Positions 55,571 through 64,000 of a DNA stretch of 64,000 bases are shown here, in pieces. How positions within the stretch are numbered: position 1 is the first letter of the stretch; each line of letters opens with the position of its first letter. The stretch covers positions 201,834,174 to 201,898,173 of the forward strand of contig CAXKWD010000003.1 of assembly GCA_964059195.1 (NCBI GenBank), given 5' to 3'. The notes beneath the pieces are model-generated. The model was not told the DNA's origin and did not search any database. It saw only the letters and a list, made by a program, of their open reading frames with translations. This stretch comes from Ectobius pallidus. Lineage: Eukaryota; Arthropoda; Insecta; Blattodea; Ectobiidae. A program made the translations under genes and the position numbers.

Positions 55571-58500
55571 GGATTTAACAGCAGCCTCGTGCAGTCCTCA
55601 AAATGTGGGGAGGAAGCAGGGATAAAATGCCATGTGAATTCATTAGAGGAGGCGTAGTCTTGGAGAACTTGTTGATGGGTGCTGGACTGAAGCAAGAGAC
55701 GCAGCTCGCGAAGCTTGTTGTTAGCACCAACAAAGTTCGTCCCATTATCACTAAATATTTCCTTGCAAAGTCCTCTACGAGATGTGAATCTGCGCAGGGC
55801 GGCGATGAAGGCATCAGAAGTAAGGTCGGAAACCAGCTCGATGTGAACTGCTTTCGTAGCCAAGCATACGAAGATAGCAATGTATGCTTTGACCTGAGTT
55901 TTGCTGCGGGGGGAACCGTATCTTATGAAGAATGGTCCAGCATAGTCAACCGCAGAACGTAGAAATGCTCTAGCAGGGGTCACCCTGTAGCTAGGTAGGC
56001 TGCCCATCAGCTGGTGAGCACCTTTGGCTTTCAACTTAAAACAAGTTAGACATCTATGTAGCGTAGACTTCACAACTCTACGTACACTAGGAATCCAATA
56101 TCGTTCTCGCAGAGAAGATATGAGCAATTGATGTGATGCGTGAAGCAGTCGTAGATGCTCGGATTCAATAATCAATTTTGTGAGATGGTGACCTGGAGGG
56201 AGGATAAGCTGATGTCGTGCATCATGTGGTAATTCAGCTTTCTCCAGACGTCCACCCACTCGGAGCAGGCCAACCTTGTCCACAAAAGGCACCAAGGAGT
56301 GGAGCGAACTCTTGTTATTCACTTGCATCTTACTCTGAAGATCGGACAGTTCATGTGAATAGGCTGCTTGCTGAGCTATTCTTATACAAAGCAACAAAGC
56401 TTGTTGTAACTCTTCAACTGTGAGAGGGCCGTGACGTTTAACTTGGCTTCTACAGTTATTTATAAAGCGTAGCATATATGAAATAACTCTCTGAAGACGT
56501 GTTAGCTTGGAAAAGCGTAGCATAAAGTCTTCTTCAGCATGTGTGACTAGACAGACTGTGTCACGCTGCTCATCACTGTCCTGCAGCTCAAGTTGCTGAG
56601 GTTGTTTGGGCCATGATTCAAAAGGTTGTGAAATCCACACAGGCCCGTTCCACCATAAATCAATGTCTAAGATTTGTTCTGTCACCACACCTCTCGAAAT
56701 CATGTCAGCAGGGTTGTGTTGGGTGGCCACATGCCGCCAAGCTGCCGTCTCTGACATCTCTTGGATTTGAGATACGCGATTAGACACAAATGTTTTCCAT
56801 TTATGGGGATTAGATTTGATCCATGAGAGCACAATCATGGAGTCAGACCACAGATAATTTTGTGATGTAGGCAATTTCAAGTCAGTGACAACTTTCTGAT
56901 ACAGTTTCGCAAGTAACAAGGCACCACACAACTCGAGTCTCGGAATTGTTTGCTTCTTCAATGGCGAAACCTTGGACTTGGAGCAAAGTAGTTTAGTTGT
57001 AACAAGACCACTGCTCTCAGTAGACCGTACATACACACAGGCACCATAGGCTTTCTCCGAGGCATCACAGAATCCATGTATCTGTATGTCGGTAACCGTA
57101 GCTGCTGTTAACACATGGCGTGGAATGCGAACATTATGAATTGTAGAAAGAATGTCACAGATGTCCATCCACTTTTCCCTTAGGTGAGATGGCAACTCCT
57201 CATCCCAACTAAGCTTAGCTAGCCACAGAGATTGCAAGAATATCTTGGCATGGATTACGATAGGACTTATGAGGCCTAGAGGATCAAAAATAGAGGATGT
57301 AACAGCAAGGATATTTCTCTTGGTAAACTTGTAGGAAGGAGGTTCTTGGAGAGAGGAATGTGATTGTATCTGTAACAAATCAGTACTGGGATGCCACAGG
57401 AGTCCAAGCGCATGAGCATTTTCACTGTTGTCGAGGGACAAAGGAAGTTGCGTTTCTCTGTGCTCCACGGGTACTGCTTCCAAGATAGCCTCAGTATTTG
57501 AACACCATTTGCGTAGTGGAAATCCTCCACTGTTTAACATGAGTATAAGTTCACTTTGCAATTGTAGAGCTTCCTGTAGATCATCATGACCTGACAGGCA
57601 ATCGTCCACATAGAAAGAGGTCCTTACTGCGTCTGCAGCACGAGGATATTTAGACTCTTCTTCTTGAGCGAGTTGACTCAAAGACCGTATGGCTAAGAAA
57701 GATGCTGACTTAGTGCCATAGGTTACAGTAGTCAAGGCATAATCTTGTAGTGGCTCACTTTTATCTGGACGCCATACAATACGTTGGAGATTCTGGTCTT
57801 CAGGATGCATATGTACCCTCCTATACATTTTAGATATATCAGCTGAAAATGCATAGCGATATGTTCTGAAGCGAAGAATAATTGATGACAGATCATCTTG
57901 AATTGTAGGACCACATTCTAGGATGTCATTCAAAGAGCATCCTGTGTCCGTCTTTGCAGAAGCATCAAACACTACTCGTGTACGAGTCGTAGATGAAGAA
58001 GGTTTTATCACTGCGTGATGTGGCAGGTAATAACATATTTCATTCTCTTGCGGAGGCGAAACCCTTTTCATGTGACCCATCTGCTCGTACTCTACAAGAA
58101 ATTTAGTATAGTCTTCCTTTAGAGTAGAGTCGTTCTGAAGTTTTCGCTCCAGGTAACTAAAACGCTTAACTGCTTGTTGTCTGGATTCACCCAATGAAGT
58201 TTTATCTTGTTTCATTGGCAGACGTACCGTGAAACTACCATCATCATTGCGAGTGGTATTTTCTGCATAATGCTGTTCACACCGTTTCTCTTCTGGAGTT
58301 AACATCTGTTGTGGAAAGTCTTCGAGGTCCCAAAACCGTCGTAGCTGCTTGTCCACATTGTCCGTAGAGATGAAGAAATTGTGCTGGGAACCAGTATCTA
58401 GATTGCCTTTCACAGAGGACTTAGGAATGGTTCCCGACAATATCCAACCTAGTTCCGTACTAATCAATGCAGGAAAACCAGGATTGGTCAGGATCTTACC

Positions 58501-60249
58501 ATGGAAAAGCTCGAAGAATAGTGCTCCTCCAATCAGCAAATCAATTTCAGAAGGAATATTAAATTTAGGATCGGCTAATGGAATTTCAGAGGGAATGTTC
58601 CATGAGGATGGATCAATTCGGACTGCGGGTAACTTCCCTGTTATGCGAGGAAGGATTAGGCAATCTAGATTCTTTCGATAGTTGTAAACCATAGATCTCA
58701 CATTTATGTTTACACTATGACTAGCATTAGATGAAGTACCGTTTATACCCTTGACAGGCGTATCAGCTGTCCTTGTAGGAAGTTGCAGACGCCTCGCTAG
58801 ATCTGCAGACACGAAACTGGCTTGGCTGGCAGAGTCTAGAAGGGCCTTACACTGTATGTAATTACCATGCTTGTCTTGCACTTCGACTCTTGCAGTCGCA
58901 AGTAAGACGTGAAGCACTGGCTTTATTTTCACTGAGCAATAACTTGCAGGAGCCTCAGTCCTGTTGTTATTCACTGTATCACTGCTTTCACTCGAGTGCG
59001 AAACCGTTCTCCTGTGATCACTGTTGTGTAACATCTTGCTATGAAGTTTACCACAGTTACAGAAGGAAGATGCGTTGCACTGATTTACTCGATGAGTATT
59101 AGCAAAACAGTTGAAACATAGATTTTTACTCTTCACAACTTTCCATCGCTGTTCAACACTCAGCTGACGGAATTGTTTACACTTAGAAAGGTTATGTCCG
59201 CTTTGACACTGAGGGCATAACTGTTCAGTTGTCGACACATATGACTGACGACTGTTATTATGTTGATTTATAGGCTCACGACGTTCATTTCTAGGTTTTG
59301 ATGGGCTGGCCCTGTTGCAGGAATTATTCGACAGCACCTCTAGAGAATGAGACTTAGCTTCTAGAAATAACACAAGTTCACCTAATGGAGTAAATGTTTG
59401 AGAATCGATTCTAGATTCCCATTCACGTTGAACACTATCTGGCAAATGCTCTAATAACAATTGCATTAGAATGACTTCATGAAGTGGCACTTCTAATTCT
59501 AACGCTTCAATGGCATGCAAATTGTTCTGGAATTGATTCAACAAATTTCGCAAGTCTGCAACTGTTTCTTGTCTCGCTACAGGTAGGGACAACAGATGCT
59601 TAATGTGAGATATGGCAATTAAACGCTTATTGTTATATCTTGCACACAATAGGTCCCAGGCCACTTGGAAGTTCTCACTCGTGACTGGCAAACTTTGCAA
59701 TAATGTTTTAGCTTCGCCCCTTAGCGAACCAATGAGATAGTGGAATTTTTGAATAGGTGACAAACTGCTATTATTCACAATCAAACTCGAAAAAGTGTCA
59801 AAATAATGTTTGAATTTAGTTACATCACTTTCAAAAACTGGAATTTGAATAGTAGGTAGTTTTATCCCATTACTTGCCTGCGATGCACTGGAGTTCACTG
59901 ATTGTCGTGTGCCACTGTTATTTGAATTGACACTGACTGACGTAGGCTCATGAGCATGCATCAACTCACTTAACCTAGCTTTTAGATTAATGTACACTGT
60001 TGATACTTCGTCTGCATACTGTATGTGACTATCAAGTTCTGTATCAACTTCTACCATGGATTCAATCTGCGTTTGCACTGCCTCAAACTTTTCAATTTCA
60101 TTTAACAGTTTCTCATAATGCGCTTTAATCACAAATATGCTAACATCATCAGGTACGTCGTTGAGAAAGTTCTGTGTCAATGTAAACTTTCTTTTACATA
60201 CACCTCGACGTCGTAATAAAGCTTTCATATCTTCTTCCATGATGAACAA
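55567..60249 (-). pseudogene. BEL/Pao gag-pol polyprotein, truncated by a frameshift
   Basis: A 1,560-codon frame begins 363 bp inside the 5' LTR. In order: gag-like DUF1759 region (about residues 130-330); zinc-knuckle-like CPQCQSGHNLSKC and CFNCF (about 343-390); aspartic protease LLDSASQASF (about 473); reverse transcriptase with SADISKMY and YVDD (about 880); RNase H-like GFCDASEKAYGAC (about 1061); integrase His/Cys domain (HLRLLHASH...CLTCF, about 1340-1400); and integrase core DYAGPFF (about 1435) and SDNGTNF (about 1500). The frame breaks after HFIPASSPHF, between the second Asp and the Glu of the triad. The copy therefore makes no complete integrase. Confidence 0.93.
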
Positions 60250-60594
60250 TTAACATAGACAGCGTAGAAGTGATTGAGCAGTCAGCTGTATTCTCTTGCT
60301 GCGGCGGCAGAGGGGTGGCTGTCTTATACACGCGTGGTTGAAGGCGGTGAACATGAGCACGTGTTGCCTTGCAGCCCACGGAGCGCGCGCAGATAAGCAG
60401 TTCAGGAAAATCACTAGAGCCGAGCGAAGCCCGAAGCTGACACGAACTCCACACGAACGGCACCTTCGGGTGGTCGCGCGAAACTGGACCTTATTAACAA
60501 CAAGCGGACTCCTTGTAATTTCGTCATACACGAAAATCAGCTACAAGTCGCACTCTTCTTCCTTAATTCAGAAATCATTGCAAATATTCTCAGA

Positions 60595-60612
60595 TCATGC
60601 CCGCGAGGACCA
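60595..60612 (-). other. Primer-binding site
   Basis: On minus, TGGTCCTCGCGGGCATGA starts at the 5' LTR border. TGG pairs with the CCA end of a tRNA. I could not match the primer to a specific tRNA with confidence. Confidence 0.7.
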
Positions 60613-61253
60613 TGTTAGAGTGGTACTCATTAGGATTAAATGATAGGTTTACGGAGGACCAGGTAATTATACCAATTAAGATTAAACGAGGAGACAATGG
60701 ACTGTAGGTAGCTGGGACAGAGATTTCAACCTGGGTAATTTGCAACGATCTATATTCAAGAAACCTGAATTCTGAATTATTTGATACAACACTTATACAC
60801 AATAAATATAATAATAAATACAGTTACTGTTCTAGTAGAAAACTATTCTCCCGCCCGTTGGGGAATGTAACGCTAGACAAAGCCTGTTAAACTGCACGTG
60901 GCTTTTAGGTTACGAGACAATGGAAATACTTGTAATTGACACTAAAGTACAATCTTATTTCCTGAATTTCACACGTAAAGCTGCCTTCACTACAGGAGCA
61001 TGAAATACGCGGAGTTGCAGATGAATATTAGTAATATAGGGCGAAAACTGGCCTAAATCAGACGCAGCTGCATCGCAGGTCTATACACCTTCACTTCTCG
61101 ATCTGAACTAACTAACACTGGCGTGGTATGGCACGCTGCAAGTCCACACCTGCACAGGATATGAGTAATTCACGCGCCAATTAATTGGCGGAGGCGCCAA
61201 TTAACACAGAGGCAAATATAAACCATATAAAACTATAGACTCTTGATCTAACA
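60613..61253 (-). repeat. 5' LTR of the BEL/Pao element
   Basis: 641 bp and near-identical to the 3' LTR. It would contain the element's promoter, though no TATA or initiator can be assigned with confidence. Confidence 0.95.
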
Positions 61254-61289
61254 TGTATTTTGTGGTGCTAAGTTAAAAACAAAATCGGG

Positions 61290-61790
61290 TGCATGGAACG
61301 CCACAACATTGAGAGTGAAATAGAGGAATACATATAATTATATCGAACGGAAGAAGGAAATCATCTGAATAAAATAAGAAATTAACTTTTTCGGCATTTT
61401 AAATCGAATACATATAAAACAATAACACAGTTGTGATGAACTAATGCCCAAACTGTCACTGATCGTAGCCACTGTGTTTGTTTACATGAACGGGACACTT
61501 TGGTTAAGTTTCCAAGAACGTTAGTGACATGTAAATGATGCTCACGCAACGAGTAGAGCCATCTATATGGTGAAGGGCTCACCACACCACTAGCTCGAAG
61601 CAGTAATAGCCCCCCCCCCACTCAATGCTTGATACCTTTCCCCTGCGCGCTCCCATGGCCGCACTCTTTCAATAACAACTCTATGCTTGCTACTTACCCC
61701 CACTACTGACGTGATGATTCTGTCCATAACACAACTTTGGGTTAGCTCTCGATTTACTCCTAGCACACCTAAAGAATTTTCACTTAAAAA
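61290..61790 (-). mobile_element. 5' part of the repeat at 33413-33900, inverted
   Basis: Reverse complement of 33413-33900, with moderate divergence and a C-run at 61611-61620. It lies head to head with the coding fragment at 61800-62430, so the element has been rearranged by an inversion. Confidence 0.6.
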
Positions 61791-61799
61791 ATCACGTCA

Positions 61800-62430
61800 C
61801 GTTTTCCAGGCACCAAGAACGTGATTCGGAACAGCTTAGTTGACCAAAAAAAAAGTACTGTTACCCCCTCTGCATATAAAATGAAGCAATTTGTCAAGGC
61901 TATTCCAGAAGATGGCGATTGTTTCAAATACCTGTGCAAAACGTCTCCAGGTTTATCCGCAGCCAAGAGGAAAAAGGGAATCTTTGTTAGTCCAGATATC
62001 CGCAAGCTCATGAAGGATAAAGACTTTGAGACTAGCATGACAACAAAGGAAAAAGAAGCTTGGTTTTCCTTCAAAGATGTGGTCAGTAAATTTCTGGGGA
62101 ATTACAAGGATCCTCACTATAAAACAATTGTTATGAATATGCTGGACAAATTTCAAGCTCCATGAGTGTCACACTATATTTCCTTCACTCACATGTGGAC
62201 TATTTCCTCAAAAATTTAGGAGCAGTCAGCGAAGAACAGGGTGAAAGGTTTCACCAAGACATCAAAGATATGGAGCGCAATTATCAGGGACGATGGGACA
62301 AGAACATGCTCGCTAACTACTGTTGGATGTTGACACGAGATAGGCCTGAGATTGCACAAAAAAGAAGAACGTCAAAAAGAGGTTTGTGTGATCTGGCAAT
62401 AGTGGTTTTCTTCTATTTAAACCTATAAAA
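61800..62430 (+). pseudogene. Fragment of a multi-copy transposase-like gene
   Basis: Two open pieces in different frames: 61821-62165 with KAIPEDGDCFKYLCK, AKRKKGIFVSPDIRKLM and WFSFKDVVSKFLGNYKD; and 62162-62428 with FLHSHVDYFLKNLGAVSEEQ, GERFHQDIKDME and MLANYCWML. The GAVSEEQGERFHQD...YQGRW...M..DYCW pattern is one I recall from numerous insect entries of unknown function, probably transposon-derived. A poly-A run at about 61846-61855 and the break at about 62160 cause frameshifts. The family name is unknown to me. Confidence 0.55.
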
Positions 62431-62440
62431 AAAAGTGTGT

Positions 62441-63050
62441 GTGGTACGCCACGCGACGGAAGTGAACTTTTTAAAATTTTTTGGATTTTTTCAACTTTGG
62501 ATTATTGGATTTTTTCAATTTTGGATTGTTGGACTATTTAATATTGGGTTTTTGGACTTTTTTTACTTTTGAATTTTGGACTTTTTAATTTTTGATCTTT
62601 TAATTTTTTTAATTTTCGATCTTTGAATTTTTTAAATTTTGGATTTTTTAAATTTTAGATCTTTGAATTTTCTACTTTTCGGATTTTAAATTTACAATTT
62701 TTAAATTTTGGACTTTTTTATTTTTAAATTTTGATTTTGGACTTTTAAATTTTGGATTTTTGATTTTTTTGATTTATTAAATTTAGATTTTTTGATTTTT
62801 GATTTTTATTTTTTTAAATTTTGGATTTTTGTATTTTGAATTTTTTTAAATTTTGGATATTTGGATTTTTTAATCTTGTATCTTTTATTTGTTAAATTTT
62901 GGATGTTTTAATTTGGGATCTTTCAATTTCTTTAATATTGGATTTTATAAATTCTGGATGTTTGAATTTTTTATTTTTGGATTTTTAATTTTTTTAAATT
63001 TTGGATTTTTTAATTTTTAATTTTTGGATTTTTTGAATTTTGGATAAGCC
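62441..63050 (+). repeat. 610-bp T-rich degenerate minisatellite
   Basis: A strongly strand-asymmetric block made of variants of TTTTGGATTTTTTAAA, with GGA or GAT every 12-16 bases and almost no C. It has no reading frame. It follows the transposase-like fragment and ends where the sequence returns to mixed composition. Confidence 0.85.
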
Positions 63051-63704
63051 TAATCATTGAGTTGATTGTTTTTTGTGCAGTCTGTTCAGTCACACCTCAC
63101 TAATTTCGTGACAATTTTTAGCGTTGCATTAATTTTGTGACGATTTTTGAGTGTTACACAAGCTCTCGATTTACCCCAACCGCGGCTAAAGAAGTTTCAC
63201 TTCAAAAATAAAATCATTTGCTAACAAATCAATTTGCATCATCAAGACTCGATTTTACACAGATTTAAATATATAAAAACCATTGTTGCCAGATAGTACA
63301 TGCAAAACTGTTCAATATCGATTGTACAAAAAATCCTGATGTGATGGAAAAAAATGGAGGTTATTTTCGAAATCAGGACACTCAATAACATAAGACTCAG
63401 TGAAAACATCTCTTGTATTTTTCAACAACTTCAAATTCGCAGGCCTGTGAATCCTCCTACTTTGATATCTATGATAAACACTAAAAACAAAAATTATTTT
63501 ATATTGTTAAAACTTTCCGGACTCTGTAGCCGTGGTCCGTCGGATGAGTTTCCGGCAGGCATCTTCAGCGGTGAGTTCTGCTTCGGAGTTTCCTCGGCGA
63601 GGTCTTGCTGTCGACTGATCTTATTTTATTTATTTTATTTTATTTCTTAAAATGGCTTAGCACTGAAATTAGATAATGAACCTCAAATCTTTGGTTGATA
63701 TTAC
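63051..63704. other. Intron remainder, mostly unannotated
   Basis: 63161-63205 resembles the repeat terminus at 61745-61790. The plus-strand frame at 63354-63650 is not recognised and ends in a TTTTATTTTATT run. No gene is supported. Confidence 0.45.
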
Positions 63705-63859
63705 CATTGTGGGATCTTTCTGGTGTAGCTCCCATGCCAGGGTCCAAGTTGCTCCTCCGGGATACCCCGTATGATGGAAATACACCCTCCTTCTCCACTC
63801 ATCACCAGGTAGGGCGATGTCACGACTGTTTATCACCACAACATGGTCACCACAGTTAT
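63705..63859 (-). CDS. mRpL13: mRpL13 internal exon (uL13m signature region)
   Basis: The exon runs from a TTTTTACAG acceptor (exon starts at 63859) to an ATG/GTAATA donor (63705/63704). It has 155 nt: two bases finishing a codon, then 51 codons. CGDHVVVINSRDIALPGDEW and FHHTGYPGG are the family hallmarks; human MRPL13 reads CGDHVVIMNTRHIAF...HTGYPGG. It ends LHQKDPTM and continues in phase as IVWKAVY at 47373. Upstream exons, encoding about the first 50 residues, would lie beyond 64000. The frame upstream of the acceptor is intronic. Confidence 0.95.
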
Positions 63860-64000
63860 CTGTAAAAAGCATCAACTTGTACCATAACCATAAAATTCTT
63901 ATCTCGAGTTCTCTAAATGATATGAAGAGAGTCAATTCAAAACATGATTATTCCACCTCCAAACGTAATTTAGCTTGAAGTGGATTGACATTCTCTGTAT
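63860..64000 (-). other. mRpL13: Upstream mRpL13 intron, partial
   Basis: AT-rich intron sequence with the polypyrimidine tract of the acceptor at 63860-63868. No further exon before the window ends. Confidence 0.6.

Larger units (their letters stand above)
54339..61253 (-). mobile_element. Full-length BEL/Pao LTR retrotransposon
   Basis: Two 641-bp LTRs (54339-54979 and 60613-61253) enclose a gag-pol region on the minus strand. TGTAT duplications flank the element exactly (54334-54338 and 61254-61258), fitting the 4-6-bp duplications of BEL/Pao. The LTRs begin TGTTAG and end CTAACA. I see one difference between them, near 54582/60856 (T versus C). The insertion is therefore recent, but the pol frame already carries a break (see the coding entries). 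It sits in the mRpL13 intron in gene sense. Confidence 0.95.
47374..63704 (-). other. mRpL13: 16.3-kb mRpL13 intron filled with transposons
   Basis: The donor is GTAATATCAACC next to ...CCCACAATG at 63705/63704 and the acceptor is TCTCTTACAG at 47374. Both sides are phase 0. The intron holds at least four hAT elements, a Tc1-like MITE, a LINE 3' end, a mariner-type foldback, a BEL/Pao element and a rearranged transposase-like element. The BEL/Pao element is in the same orientation as the gene. Confidence 0.85.

Noticed and set aside
55603..59102. Plus-strand frames of 64-119 codons in the BEL/Pao region
   Set aside because: Antisense shadows of the gag-pol frame.
63354..63650. 98-codon plus-strand frame near the window end
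   Set aside because: Not recognised, ends in a low-complexity TTTTATT run and lies in the mRpL13 intron.

Overview
The window looks like AT-rich nuclear DNA from an insect with a large, transposon-rich genome. The best clue to a host gene is mitochondrial ribosomal protein L13 (mRpL13, uL13m), carried on the minus strand by two exons 16.3 kb apart (63705-63859 and 47140-47373). The repeat content (BEL/Pao, Helitron, hAT, Tc1/mariner, RTE/jockey-like LINEs, tRNA-derived SINEs and a P-like element) fits arthropods. A polyneopteran such as a cockroach is my guess, made from repeat style only, so order-level placement is weak. There is no prokaryotic signal: no operons, ribosome binding sites or CRISPR arrays.

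Layout. 1-10 kb: three overlapping or nested Helitrons, a palindromic mariner MITE, a PIF/Harbinger-like MITE, a three-copy repeat and tRNA-derived SINEs (one with a 13-bp target duplication). 10-18 kb: LINE fragments, three non-autonomous hAT elements with exact 8-bp duplications, a family built of ~148-bp units, and a 764-bp near-perfect inverted duplication. 18.7-21.8 kb: an apparently intact autonomous hAT transposon (613-aa transposase) inserted in an older inverted-repeat element. 22-28 kb: a truncated RTE-type LINE, a 21-bp minisatellite, a P-like element with a spliced THAP domain, and another Helitron. 28-38 kb: mostly sparse sequence with a mariner foldback, an 83-codon unrecognised coding stretch (31999-32250) and a Helitron next to it. 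38.7-41.7 kb: a 3-kb element with 8-bp duplications and a decayed, unusual transposase. 42-47 kb: a perfect 254-bp palindrome, Tc1-like, Harbinger-like and hAT-like elements. 47.1-63.9 kb: the mRpL13 exons and the intron between them, which holds at least eight transposons including a 6.9-kb BEL/Pao retrotransposon whose two LTRs differ at one base seen by eye.

How it works together: the only well-supported host gene is mRpL13. Almost everything else is mobile DNA in several nested generations. The nesting gives an order of events, such as the autonomous hAT inside an older inverted-repeat element, and a hAT inside a LINE. Many element borders were fixed to the base by pairing terminal repeats with target-site duplications. 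Those borders are the firmest part of the annotation. Superfamily names for elements without a recognisable transposase rest on duplication length and terminal sequence.
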